Shown here piece by piece: positions 8,318 to 16,930 of a DNA stretch of 42,925 nucleotides. The notes under the pieces were generated by a model. It worked only from the letters and a program-made list of their open reading frames with translations, ran no database searches and was not told the DNA's origin. Each line of letters opens with the position of its first letter. Positions within the stretch are counted from its first letter, which is position 1. The translations under genes were made by a program, and so were the position numbers. The stretch comes from CAYYNQ01 sp964473105 (GTDB taxonomy: Bacteria; Sumerlaeota; Sumerlaeia; MVZB01). The stretch spans positions 1 to 42,925 of the forward strand of contig CAYYNQ010000091.1 of assembly GCA_964473105.1 (NCBI GenBank). Direction: 5' to 3'.

Positions 8318-9475
8318 TCATGTGGACCTTCCGCCCTCCCGGATTTCAACATGTTTTGCGCTGGTCTTTGTGATCTCCCTGAATGATTGGAGGACATCGT
8401 CGATGCCAATCCTGACCATGCATCGGTGATCTATAGGGCAATCACGTAGCATGCACGGAGCGCAGTCTATGTTGTCCTTTCGAACAATGGTTGATAGGGG
8501 TGAGAACGGATACGTTGTATTCCATTCGGTCGGGCCGAACAAGGCCACGGTGGGGATCCTCAGGGCGGATGCGATGTGCATTGCCCCTGAATCATTGCAG
8601 ATAAGTCCATTTAGTCGTTCGATTATGGCGATAGCCTGCCCCAGTGACAGTTGTCCTGTAAAATTGAAGGTCCTGGTATGCGCCCGTGACGAAACCCGCT
8701 CAACGATACTCTTTTCCCGGTTGCTGCCAAGCAGGATAATCTCGACATGTTCCTTTCGGGCGAGTCGCGTTGCGAGTTCCGCATACCTGTCAGTGGGCCA
8801 GCGCTTTGCATCCGAGTTAATGGCACCGGGTGCGATTCCCACCAGGGTTTGTCCCCGGTCCAAACCGTGTTGTTGGAGAAGCCTGGAGACTTCTTTGCGC
8901 TCCATATCACCGGACTGGAGGACAAGTTGTGGTGTTTTGGGCAATAAATTGCAGAAAGGCCTAAGTATCTGGAGGTAATAATAAACTTGGTGAATTTGGG
9001 TTATGCCGTCTGGCAAAGGGACACCCATGTTAAGTAGTGGCCAGCGAAGCCCCCGCCTGTAACCGACCCGGTGCCTGATCCCCCCCAGTTTCATGAGCAG
9101 GGCGGAACGGAGGGAATTTGGAAGAACAATTCCGACCTGGAACCGGCCTTCACGAATCATATGGACCGCCTTTAAGAACGAATTCCTGGATGCGGAGTCG
9201 TCATGGATCCACAAGTCATCGATATCAGGGTTGTTCTCGTAGACAGCTGCAACCCATGGGCGAACCATCAGCGTGATGTGTGCCGCTTGGAATGTCTGCC
9301 TGAGTAACCTGAGGGCGGGAGTGGCTATAACAGAGTCCCCGACCCAATTCAGCCCCTTGACAAAGATCTTGATGGGTTGATCCTGAAAGGCAGTCAAACT
9401 GCTGAATTTCTCGTTCCTTCCCGCTTCATTAGTATTCTGAAACTTCGTGCCGCTGTTTTTTACAGTATCGTTCAT
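8318..9475 (-). CDS. waaF: ADP-heptose:LPS heptosyltransferase (GT9, WaaF-like)
   Basis: This 385-residue protein shows GT9 features: KGLNWVGDSVIATPALRLL at the start of the first Rossmann-like domain, then VGIAPGAINSDAKRWP, NDSGAMHIASALRIPTVALFGP, and a late cysteine-rich CAPCMLRDCPIDHRCM seen in WaaF/RfaF proteins. The enzyme transfers L-glycero-D-manno-heptose from ADP-heptose to the LPS inner core, which indicates an outer membrane with heptose-containing LPS. About 30 residues of variable, polar sequence precede the domain. The gene starts within the last codons of the upstream GT2 gene (ATGA), indicating coupled translation. WaaC- or WaaQ-type specificity cannot be excluded. Confidence 0.9.
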   Translation of the reverse strand: MNDTVKNSGTKFQNTNEAGRNEKFSSLTAFQDQPIKIFVKGLNWVGDSVIATPALRLLRQTFQAAHITLMVRPWVAAVYENNPDIDDLWIHDDSASRNSFLKAVHMIREGRFQVGIVLPNSLRSALLMKLGGIRHRVGYRRGLRWPLLNMGVPLPDGITQIHQVYYYLQILRPFCNLLPKTPQLVLQSGDMERKEVSRLLQQHGLDRGQTLVGIAPGAINSDAKRWPTDRYAELATRLARKEHVEIILLGSNREKSIVERVSSRAHTRTFNFTGQLSLGQAIAIIERLNGLICNDSGAMHIASALRIPTVALFGPTEWNTTYPFSPLSTIVRKDNIDCAPCMLRDCPIDHRCMVRIGIDDVLQSFREITKTSAKHVEIREGGRST

Positions 9476-10335
9476 TTCTGATCATCCAGGGGGGGCGTAT
9501 TGTCATCTGCGGACTGGATGGCGGAATCTTCTTCTGTGGGTCTGGGAGGTGTCTCCGCCGAGCGGATCCCCCACAATTTAGCATATTTCATGAAGACGCT
9601 GAAAGAAGCCAGTCCACAGACGATCAACCCGACACGACCGTCGAGAAACCCGCGCTTGATGAAGTATTGTTTGATGAATCGAGCCGCCGGCCTGAGTACA
9701 AGCTGGGGCCATCCGATCTTTCCGGTGACATGATGCCTGTCCCCGGCAGCCAAGGTGGTGTAGCGATCGAATTTATTCATATACTGTTCAAATCCTGTGA
9801 ATGTGTAATGCATCATCTTCCCGCGCAACCTCCCAATCCTGCCGTCGATGATCACATCCGCATGGACCATTCGGTCCTGATAACGTCCGTGTGCGGCACG
9901 AAACAGCCTGAGACAGGTATCATTCTGCCAGCCACAGTAGCGCACGGGGCTTCCCATGAAATGATTCATCCTTGCTATGCGGTATCCGTCCTTCACCGAT
10001 TCGGGATCGATTCGGTCAGCCTTGAGGATTTCAATGATCTCATGTCGCAACTCAAGTGTGACGCGTTCATCAGAGTCCACGATGAGGATCCAGTCGTGCC
10101 GGCATTGGGGGATGGCCCAATTCTTCTGTGCCGCGGAATTGATGTATTCATGTTGAATGACACGCGCACCTGTGCCACGGGCGAGTTCGGGTGTCCGGTC
10201 ACTGCTGAAAGAATCGACAACGAAAATTTCATCCGCCCATGACACCGATGCAATGCATTCAAGGATGTTATGCTCCTCATTGCATGTTGGTACAAGGGCT
10301 GTTATTCTGGAGCGTGATATGGTTTCCGGTTTCAT
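9472..10335 (-). CDS. GT2-family glycosyltransferase (LPS core, WaaE-like)
   Basis: The GT-A fold is clear: ITALVPTCNEEHNI at the start, SWADEIFVVDSFSSD, and the DXD-like region WILIVDSDERVT. QYFIKRGFLDGRVGLIV in the C-terminal part is typical of the WaaE/KdtX-like branch that modifies the heptose region of the LPS core. The tail after about residue 265 is Pro, Glu and Asp rich and low in complexity. The ATG at 10335 is preferred over one seven codons earlier because AGGACAGG lies upstream. It is the first gene of the four-gene minus-strand operon and overlaps the waaF-like gene by four bases. The sugar specificity is not readable from sequence. Confidence 0.85.
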   Translation of the reverse strand: MKPETISRSRITALVPTCNEEHNILECIASVSWADEIFVVDSFSSDRTPELARGTGARVIQHEYINSAAQKNWAIPQCRHDWILIVDSDERVTLELRHEIIEILKADRIDPESVKDGYRIARMNHFMGSPVRYCGWQNDTCLRLFRAAHGRYQDRMVHADVIIDGRIGRLRGKMMHYTFTGFEQYMNKFDRYTTLAAGDRHHVTGKIGWPQLVLRPAARFIKQYFIKRGFLDGRVGLIVCGLASFSVFMKYAKLWGIRSAETPPRPTEEDSAIQSADDNTPPLDDQK

Positions 10336-10421
10336 TTTAGTATGCCTGTCCTGCATAAAGCATCGTATTATGACATTTCGTTATCAGCAAATTAAATTGC
10401 TCCCCCCGGCAGATAAATCCA

Positions 10422-11111
10422 ATGACCTGTGACCTGCGGAGTAGGCTGGACCGGGTAAACGAGAGAGTCGGGCGAGCTTTCACCCGGGCGGGAAGGACGG
10501 GTGCCCCGATCGTTCTCGTCGCAGTCTCCAAAACCAGGCCCGTTGAAGATCTGAAGGCTGCAATACGGGTTGGGTTGGGAACATTTGGGGAAAACCGTGT
10601 CCAGGAGGCCGGGATGAAGATGAAAGCGCTCGGCAGGGAAGCCAGTTGGCACCTTGTGGGGCATCTCCAGACAAATAAGGTCAACGACGCGACAGGCCGA
10701 TTCGATCTCATCCACTCGGTTGATTCACCCCGAATCCTGCAGGCAATCAACCGCAGAGCCCAGAACCTAGACTGCAGGCAAGCTGTCATGCTTCAGGTGA
10801 ACCTCAGTGGAGAGAAGACCAAGCATGGTCTGGCGGAGGATGACCTGCCCGGGATACTGGACGATTGCGCCGTTCTGGATCATGTTCGCTGCATGGGATT
10901 GATGACGTTGCCTCCGTTCGATCCTGATCCCGAGTGCTCAAGGCCATGGTTCAGGAAGCTGAGGCAGCTTCTGAAAAAAAACACGGGTCATCAGGGGCTG
11001 GAGCAAGACTTTCTTTCCATGGGGATGAGTAATGATTACGAAGTGGCCGTCGAAGAGGGGGCGACACATTTGCGTCTGGGGACGGCGATATTCGGCAAAC
11101 GAGATTCCTGA
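10422..11111 (+). CDS. yggS: YggS/PROSC-type pyridoxal-phosphate homeostasis protein
   Basis: This 229-residue protein has the alanine-racemase-like barrel of the YggS family. IVLVAVSKTRPVEDL carries the PLP lysine. TFGENRVQEAGMK, WHLVGHLQTNKV, HSVDSPRILQAIN and LSMGMSNDYEVAVEEGATHLRLGTAIFG are all family signatures. Members bind PLP and keep the free cofactor at safe levels; no enzymatic reaction is established. It stands alone on the plus strand between divergent LPS genes and convergent rsmD. No clear ribosome site precedes the ATG. The length agrees with the family. Confidence 0.95.
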   Translation: MTCDLRSRLDRVNERVGRAFTRAGRTGAPIVLVAVSKTRPVEDLKAAIRVGLGTFGENRVQEAGMKMKALGREASWHLVGHLQTNKVNDATGRFDLIHSVDSPRILQAINRRAQNLDCRQAVMLQVNLSGEKTKHGLAEDDLPGILDDCAVLDHVRCMGLMTLPPFDPDPECSRPWFRKLRQLLKKNTGHQGLEQDFLSMGMSNDYEVAVEEGATHLRLGTAIFGKRDS

Positions 11112-11219
11112 TTGTATGGATTTGGGATAGATTCAAAGACCGGGATGCAGGGGATTGCCGGGGAACCATGATATCCAGGGTTTTGACTTTGAAGCGGTCG
11201 TCGTCACCCTGATTCAGAG

Positions 11220-11235
11220 CAGAGGAAATCCTCTG
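11220..11235 (+). terminator. Candidate terminator hairpin after yggS
   Basis: CAGAGG and CCTCTG form a 6-base stem with a 4-base AAAT loop, followed by a T-rich but interrupted stretch (TCGTCGTCTGTTTAT). It lies in the short convergent gap between yggS and rsmD. The T run is poor, so this is a weak call. Confidence 0.35.
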
Positions 11236-11266
11236 TCGTCGTCTGTTTATACCGATCCAGATGAGC

Positions 11267-11833
11267 CTAGTCACTCCTGTGCATCAGGAAGCTAAACACT
11301 GTGTCTCGATACTTATTCTCGCGAAATATATTCAAATATTCGGGCGATGAATTCAGGGGATCTCGAATGGATGCCTGCGCAATGATCAGACCATCTCCGG
11401 CCAGCCATTGGGCCTCAGACCGGTCGATGAGATCGATTGTCAGGCCGCAGAGGCCCTTTCCATACGGGGGGTCCATGAAGATTATATCATAGGGATTGGC
11501 CTGTAAACCTCCTTTCAAGTAACTTTTGACATCGCGTCGGATGATCGAGGTCCGTGATTTGACATCCAATTTCTTAACGTTCTGTTGAATAATATCGGAT
11601 GCGGCCACTGAGTTCTCCACGAATGTGACGTGCCCGGCACCCCGGCTGAGCGCCTCGAACCCGATTGAACCGGATCCAGCATACAGGTCAAGGACGAGAG
11701 CTCCCATCATTTTGGGTTGGAGCATCATGAAGATCGACTCACGATGTCTCCCTAGGGTTGGCCGTGTTCTCTGTCCCCGTGGTGTTTTGAGGACCGTTCC
11801 CTTGAATGAACCTGAAATAATTCTCAGGGACAT
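11267..11833 (-). CDS. rsmD: 16S rRNA (guanine966-N2)-methyltransferase RsmD
   Basis: The 188-residue protein begins MSLRIISGSFKGTVLKTP, as RsmD proteins do, then has RPTLGRHRESIF. The SAM-binding motif is VLDLYAGSGSIGFEALSRGA. The catalytic N6/N2-methyltransferase motif is DIIFMDPPYGKG. RsmD methylates G966 of 16S rRNA in the 30S subunit. The length is typical. It is the last gene of the long minus-strand run that starts at trpB, 29 bases after the membrane glycosyltransferase gene. Identification is secure. Confidence 0.95.
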   Translation of the reverse strand: MSLRIISGSFKGTVLKTPRGQRTRPTLGRHRESIFMMLQPKMMGALVLDLYAGSGSIGFEALSRGAGHVTFVENSVAASDIIQQNVKKLDVKSRTSIIRRDVKSYLKGGLQANPYDIIFMDPPYGKGLCGLTIDLIDRSEAQWLAGDGLIIAQASIRDPLNSSPEYLNIFRENKYRDTVFSFLMHRSD

Positions 11834-11862
11834 ATGAGTTTATGGGTGGACAACGCGGATCA

Positions 11863-13410
11863 TTATTGGGGGGCATCCAATTCCATCAGGTTAATCCAGA
11901 AGTTGTCAATCAGGCCCTTGCTCCACATGATCGGATATCCTTTCCATACTGTATAGCGGGGGTGATAGAGGGAAAGTTGAGTGGGCGCGGGCAGATGCAG
12001 GGGGATCCTGATCCCTTTTGGATCCGAAGTTTCCGTGATGTCATGCATGACGGGTTTTGCCGAGTAAAAAAGTTCATAGTGGCGATTCCAGTATGCCATG
12101 TCGTGGTCGTCATAGTGAACAATGAAGGAATCCGGATTTTCCGAAAGGGGGATCCTGTACTGATGTCGGTAGAATTCAATGAAATCCACCGATGAACCGA
12201 AAATCTGCACGGACATGCCGGTGATCAGGGCAACAGAACAGCCAATCCTTGTAATCTTGCCCCGGCATTGGTGAATCCAGGCAGCTATTGGAACGGCAAG
12301 GAAGATATGAATCAGAAATATATGCCTGGGCCCCCAGCACCATCCGCCTGACCAGTTGATCCATTTTGAATGGATTAACAGCGGGGCTAAAACCATGCAG
12401 ACCAGCGAGGCGATCACCCATCCTCGGTATGGGATATTCAGTCGTGGAAGCAGGTGCCACCCTGCGCAACTCAAAACGAGTGCAGGAGAAAAAAAGAAGA
12501 TGCCCTTGCCCGCACTGAATAGAAACCCATAGAGGCCTGCAGCCAGCGGTGTCGAAAAACTGATCCCCTCGGGCTGATCATTGTATCCGGATGTCAGTGG
12601 GTGGCCGAACTGTTTGTAGTTTAGATAGAGAAGAAAAAGGGCTGATAGCAGTAACGGCAGGCTGAAAATGGCCCAGCCCATGATGAACGGGCGATTTTTC
12701 TTTAGCGCATGTAGCCTCACAGGTCCAGCCACAAGGATGGCCAGTGCAGGGTAGGCGAACAGTGAGTCAATTCTTACAAGAGTGGCGTATCCAGCGGCGA
12801 ATCCTGCCGCCAGGAGCCACCTGTATGCCTGACGATCAAAGGATTTCAGGATGCATAGAAAGGAAAGCGCGATCCCCCAGGTTGCTAGCGGTTCGGAGAA
12901 AAATGTTCGACTGTGTGCCCAGGCGAGTGAACCCATGGAATACAGCAGCGCTGCAATGAAGGATGCAGACCGGTCTTTTGTCAATTCGAGGCAGATCATC
13001 CAGACCGTGACAGCCATCAGCGCGCCGACCAGGATATTGAACCATGAGCATGCCCAGCGAGGGGCGAGTTCCCGGGATGAGAGTTGCTTGCCGACCCGTC
13101 CATACATTTTCTGCCATGTTTTGTCCGTACCGAAAGATCCGAGCCATTCGCCCAACCAGTGGAGTGGAACCGCGATCAGCGGCTGTCCAATCCCGTACTG
13201 TGCATATTCGCGACCATCAATGCGTGGGGGTCTTGCTGGCTGGGTTCCGAAGCCTGTTGGGCTGATGGGGTGGATAGCATTTCCCTTGAAATTTGCGAGC
13301 GACCTGGTGACTTGGTAATAGATTTCCTCATCCGGGGAATACAGGTGTCCCCCGGCTGTAAGAGCGTAGGCCGTGAGAGTAAGCAGGAAAATTACAAGGC
13401 CGTGTTTCAT
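11863..13410 (-). CDS. Polytopic GT-C membrane glycosyltransferase (ArnT/PMT-like)
   Basis: The 515-residue protein has about ten hydrophobic segments, beginning at residue 4. The first periplasmic loop contains HLYSPDEEIYYQVTRSLA; the acidic SPDEE pair is where GT-C enzymes of the ArnT/PMT/GT39 type place their catalytic Asp. Such enzymes transfer sugars from polyprenyl-phosphate donors to lipid, protein or glycan at the periplasmic face. The C-terminal region after about residue 410 is a soluble domain with few hydrophobic stretches. It overlaps tsaB by four bases (ATGA). Donor and acceptor cannot be read from sequence, and a plain integral membrane protein of unknown function remains possible. 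Confidence 0.7.
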   Translation of the reverse strand: MKHGLVIFLLTLTAYALTAGGHLYSPDEEIYYQVTRSLANFKGNAIHPISPTGFGTQPARPPRIDGREYAQYGIGQPLIAVPLHWLGEWLGSFGTDKTWQKMYGRVGKQLSSRELAPRWACSWFNILVGALMAVTVWMICLELTKDRSASFIAALLYSMGSLAWAHSRTFFSEPLATWGIALSFLCILKSFDRQAYRWLLAAGFAAGYATLVRIDSLFAYPALAILVAGPVRLHALKKNRPFIMGWAIFSLPLLLSALFLLYLNYKQFGHPLTSGYNDQPEGISFSTPLAAGLYGFLFSAGKGIFFFSPALVLSCAGWHLLPRLNIPYRGWVIASLVCMVLAPLLIHSKWINWSGGWCWGPRHIFLIHIFLAVPIAAWIHQCRGKITRIGCSVALITGMSVQIFGSSVDFIEFYRHQYRIPLSENPDSFIVHYDDHDMAYWNRHYELFYSAKPVMHDITETSDPKGIRIPLHLPAPTQLSLYHPRYTVWKGYPIMWSKGLIDNFWINLMELDAPQ

Positions 13411-14150
13411 GATTTGCTCCAGTGAACCGGCAGTTTGATCCGATGTCGTTTCTCGGCGTCACTGGGCCTGAGATATAGCGGGGCTGCGGTCATTGGATCG
13501 CTCGAATTCGAACCACTGAGATGGGCGTTTAGGCCTGCGATGGCCGTACTTGAGGCACTTGGTAATCCCAATCCGGCGGGGGACCAGCGGGCACGTCCGC
13601 CCAACCTTGATTCAATCAGGTCTCGATGGAGTATGGAGCCATTGCCACTGAACCAGATTTCGCGTCGTTCCAGTTGAAGAAGATTGCTGATCAGTGTATG
13701 GACGGAGGTCACTTCATCAGGCCTGATGGGTTGTGGAAGGGCATGCCCCCGGGTTTCATAGAGTCCGTGATAAACCTCGCCGCGACGGGCATCGAGCACC
13801 GGACAGACTAGGCAGTCGGGGTGCTCGATGCGACATGCCAGGGCATGCAGTGAGGAGCAGGTGTAGAGCGGTATTTTCCAGTTCAAGGCCAGGACCTTCG
13901 CAATTCCCAGACCGACCCGGGTTCCGGTAAATGTCCCTGGACCGTGTGTCGTTGATACAGCAGCGGGTACCATGGATCCTTTCAGGCCGAACTGCATGAT
14001 GGAATCGATTGATTTCATGAGGCGAGTCGACACCGGCCGGTTGTCCTGCCACCAGTCCTGCGCCATGCAGCGGCCGTTGCAGTCCACAACCGCGACACCG
14101 CCGGCGGGTGTTGATGTCTCAATGCCCAGGATAAAAAATGGATCATGCAT
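13407..14150 (-). CDS. tsaB: tRNA threonylcarbamoyladenosine biosynthesis protein TsaB
   Basis: ASKHA-fold signatures are visible: FFILGIETSTPAGGVAVVD at the N-terminus, THGPGTFTGTRVGLGIAKVLA, and CPVLDARRGEVYHGLY. TsaB partners TsaD (with TsaE) to place threonylcarbamoyl on A37 of ANN-decoding tRNAs; it is the non-catalytic partner. The ATG at 14150 is chosen because GAGGG lies about 6 bases upstream, unlike the ATG four codons earlier. About 225 bases separate it from the upstream DUF4870 gene, and it overlaps the following GT-C gene by four bases. No tsaD, tsaC or tsaE is present in the window. Confidence 0.93.
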   Translation of the reverse strand: MHDPFFILGIETSTPAGGVAVVDCNGRCMAQDWWQDNRPVSTRLMKSIDSIMQFGLKGSMVPAAVSTTHGPGTFTGTRVGLGIAKVLALNWKIPLYTCSSLHALACRIEHPDCLVCPVLDARRGEVYHGLYETRGHALPQPIRPDEVTSVHTLISNLLQLERREIWFSGNGSILHRDLIESRLGGRARWSPAGLGLPSASSTAIAGLNAHLSGSNSSDPMTAAPLYLRPSDAEKRHRIKLPVHWSKS

Positions 14151-14387
14151 CGCAACCCTCATGAATATTGAGATATTTTGGAAATTACATGAATGGGAAA
14201 GATATGGATTCCCCGTATCAACACTTCAGACAGTGTGCATTTCATTTGAAAATCCGAAAGCCGTTGAATTCTCAGGGCGATATCGGGATCCTGATCATGT
14301 TGTCGGTCATTCTCCATGACAACTTCGGGCCTATATTTTCACGTTCCGGAATACTCACGTCCATGCCCAAGATCCTGATTTCAGAAA

Positions 14388-14789
14388 TCAAATATCTTGT
14401 TCTTGCCAATCATCATTCTGGCTCCGGTTGATGATTGGGTATCTGAAAATATAACCTGCGGTGGTTCGGGTAAATCCATAAAGGCAGATGATCAGGTGAA
14501 CCAGATATAGTGAAAAAAATATTCTGTTGTTAAGCCACAGGAATGCACTGCTGAAGTTTGGGGAAATTTCCGCAACGATCTTCCCTATGGGATTAATCAG
14601 GCACCATACAAAAAGGATCGCCATCAGAAGGGTGTGAAACCTCATTGCCTGACGTGCATGAAAAATGACCTTCCGGCTTTCCTCGCGCTTGAAGAACCAA
14701 ATGGCTCCTGCAAATAATATCCCCCAGATGGGTATCCAATTGAAGAAATGACAGGCGCCCGCATAGATGCGTTCCTGGTTTTCTCTCAT
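14388..14789 (-). CDS. DUF4870 (Tic20-like) small membrane protein
   Basis: This 133-residue protein has four hydrophobic segments. The pattern of a short N-terminus, WGILFAGAIWFFKREES and FHARQAMRFHTL matches DUF4870 proteins, which keep a conserved H-x-x-x-A-x-x-F before the second pair of helices. No biochemical role is established for the family; it is widespread in bacteria. Its ATG overlaps the TGA of the upstream cysteine-cluster gene (ATGA), so the two are translated together. Confidence 0.75.
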   Translation of the reverse strand: MRENQERIYAGACHFFNWIPIWGILFAGAIWFFKREESRKVIFHARQAMRFHTLLMAILFVWCLINPIGKIVAEISPNFSSAFLWLNNRIFFSLYLVHLIICLYGFTRTTAGYIFRYPIINRSQNDDWQEQDI

Positions 14790-15601
14790 CCGGGAACAAC
14801 CTCCAGCTTCTCGGAAGTCTGGCTTCCGGACCCTGAATCGTCCAGGTAATCCCTGCTGGCCGTCTCAAGCTGGCGGTAAAACTTCTCGCCGAAACAATAG
14901 GTCAGTTCATGTTCCAGAAATGTGAACGCGGGCGGTGAACCGGGTTCCGGTTTTCTGAGGCACCGCAATTTTGTGACATACTTGTCGGCGCCAATCCATG
15001 TATAGGTTTCCTTGCAGATGACTGTTACAAAATACCGTCCCGGTGCATGTTCAACGTAGTGTAGGGGGAACAGGAAGCAGGGTTCTGGTTTGTAATCCGT
15101 AAGATTGAGCTTCAGGCGTTCAGCCATGGTGTTTATGCCGCACCTGAGGATGCCATCCTCATCAACCCAACTCATGCTGCAGCGTGTCGACCTTAGGTGC
15201 CTAAAGGCCAGTTCACCCCCATCGGTGACCTCGGTGAACTGGTCATTGCTGACCCTCTCCACAATTTTGCTGACAGGGTCATCATCCGCGAGATCGAGTT
15301 GCCTTTCCGCATGCCCGGCAAGCTCGATGAGCCTTTGCTTCTCTACGGGAGTGATATTGACTTCCAAGTCGGTGCAACAGGACCCCTTGTATTGCCTGAT
15401 ACCGTCCTCCTTCCCGCAACGAACACACCACTGTGTGTTGCACTGGAAGGTCCTGAAAAAAAGCTGGTCGATATCCACAGCAACATTGTCGAGGTCCAGC
15501 AGGAGGTTGTCTTCGCGCAGCTGGTCTATGTAAAATTGCTCGGCCGTATGTGAGCGGATATGGTTCTGTTCCTCCACATATGGATTGATTTTGAAACTCA
15601 T
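14786..15601 (-). CDS. YkgJ-like cysteine-cluster protein (putative metal-binding)
   Basis: The 271-residue soluble protein has a cysteine set in its first 80 residues: QCNTQWCVRCGKEDG followed by KGSCCTDLEVNIT, with more Cys later (RCSM, RCG, CFLFP). The C-x2-C ... CC arrangement with following acidic residues resembles YkgJ/DUF3109-type zinc/iron-chelating proteins. There is no signal peptide, so it should act in the cytoplasm. Function is unknown. Its start overlaps the previous gene's stop as TAATG, and it overlaps the DUF4870 gene by ATGA. The assignment is from motif memory; domain searches would decide between YkgJ and DUF3109. Confidence 0.55.
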   Translation of the reverse strand: MSFKINPYVEEQNHIRSHTAEQFYIDQLREDNLLLDLDNVAVDIDQLFFRTFQCNTQWCVRCGKEDGIRQYKGSCCTDLEVNITPVEKQRLIELAGHAERQLDLADDDPVSKIVERVSNDQFTEVTDGGELAFRHLRSTRCSMSWVDEDGILRCGINTMAERLKLNLTDYKPEPCFLFPLHYVEHAPGRYFVTVICKETYTWIGADKYVTKLRCLRKPEPGSPPAFTFLEHELTYCFGEKFYRQLETASRDYLDDSGSGSQTSEKLEVVPG

Positions 15602-16824
15602 TATTTTGAATCAACCTTTCGTCTGCCCTGACTCCCAGGCAAGATTGGCATGTTCAGATCTTTGAGCCGGATCCTCGCATGATCGGCTTCCCGGGAATCG
15701 GGGTAGCGCTTCACAAGATTTCTCAGGATCAGTCTACTGGTTTTGGGGTCACCCTGCAACTCTGATGCTAGAGCCCTACCCAGCATGGAGATAGGCACTT
15801 CGGGTAATTCGCTCTCAAGGAGGTCTGCATCGTTTAGGATCCTTGTCGCTAATTGAGGATTGTCAGCCGCGAGGGCAGTCAGGCCAAATTGGACCAAGTG
15901 GTAAGCCCGTTCCAGATATTCGGGGTAGGTCTTTTCGATATTTGTCCATATGAGGAGTGCCTGCCGGAAATTCATCTGACACGATAGAATTTCAGCCATC
16001 CCAGCCATGGCCCCGGCCTTCATGGCCCGATTTGCACCCCGGTCATCCAGGATGAGTTCATATTCGTGTTTTGCATCATCCATCTGGCCAGATTCGGCAA
16101 GGGATCGGCCTAGCTTCAGCCTTGCTTGGTTGATTAACAGTGGATTATTCTGGCCCGAAATGAATTCGGTCAGTTTTATGATCATGAGCTCGCGATCGTC
16201 AAGGTACATGTAATCATTGAGAAGTCTTTCGGCAGCAAAACCGGCTGCAGCAGGATCGGCGGAGGAATCATCACCCTCGAGTGGAATGTCCATCCCGGTC
16301 GTGTAGGACGTATGCGGTATATCCGGGTCTGAAGGCACAAATTCCGGTTCCCGGGACTTCGCGGAAAGGGGAATGGAATCCCTGGGTGTCTCTTCCTCAT
16401 GAGGTAGCAGAGCAACCCGGTCATCAAAGGTGACTGAATGAATAACGGCCTTCGGTATTTTTCTCGACGATTCTTCGGAGCCGTGTGACCCGGTGGTGTC
16501 CGTGGATTTCTTTCCCGTATCGGAGAATCCGGTGTTATCAGTCGCCGTAGATTTATCTTCCTGACCAATAGGGGGCAATATCCTGTCTTTGTAAACCGGA
16601 TCCAGCCTGACCAAGGTTGGCAGTGGTTTGAGGACGGGTTTGAGCTTCGGGGTCATTTCCCTGTCCAGGGCGACGGTGGTACTCGATGTCGATCCATTGT
16701 CAGTGACTTCAGCCTGGCAGGCATGATGGAACGGATACAGGAAAGTAATGATGCCCATGATACTGTATGCCAAGGAGAGGGATATTGCAATACGATGCGG
16801 GGGGATCAACCGGGAATCTCTCAT
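15601..16824 (-). CDS. Secreted TPR-like repeat protein
   Basis: Starting from the ATG at 16824 the protein has a basic N-terminus (MRDSRLIPPHR), a hydrophobic core around SLAYSIMGIITFLY and a cleavage-like CQA|EV, a fitting signal peptide for periplasmic export. An ATG at 16881 (with AAGGTG beside it, in a frame open to 16884) is an alternative. Residues about 35-190 are low-complexity and rich in Ser, Thr, Asp and Pro. The C-terminal 200 residues are helical repeats of TPR/Sel1-like spacing (LKLGRSLAESGQMDDAKHEYE, RLILRNLVKRYPDSREADHA). It may be a periplasmic scaffold or a YbgF-like protein; no exact function. The stop overlaps the next start as TAATG. Confidence 0.65.
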   Translation of the reverse strand: MRDSRLIPPHRIAISLSLAYSIMGIITFLYPFHHACQAEVTDNGSTSSTTVALDREMTPKLKPVLKPLPTLVRLDPVYKDRILPPIGQEDKSTATDNTGFSDTGKKSTDTTGSHGSEESSRKIPKAVIHSVTFDDRVALLPHEEETPRDSIPLSAKSREPEFVPSDPDIPHTSYTTGMDIPLEGDDSSADPAAAGFAAERLLNDYMYLDDRELMIIKLTEFISGQNNPLLINQARLKLGRSLAESGQMDDAKHEYELILDDRGANRAMKAGAMAGMAEILSCQMNFRQALLIWTNIEKTYPEYLERAYHLVQFGLTALAADNPQLATRILNDADLLESELPEVPISMLGRALASELQGDPKTSRLILRNLVKRYPDSREADHARIRLKDLNMPILPGSQGRRKVDSK

Positions 16825-16930
16825 GTTCTTCGTGCCGACCGGATTGTGCGACTGCACAACTGGAAAATATTCTGGTATCATCACCTTATCCCCGGTGAAT
16901 TTCCACCTGAAAAAGATGATTTCAGTTACA

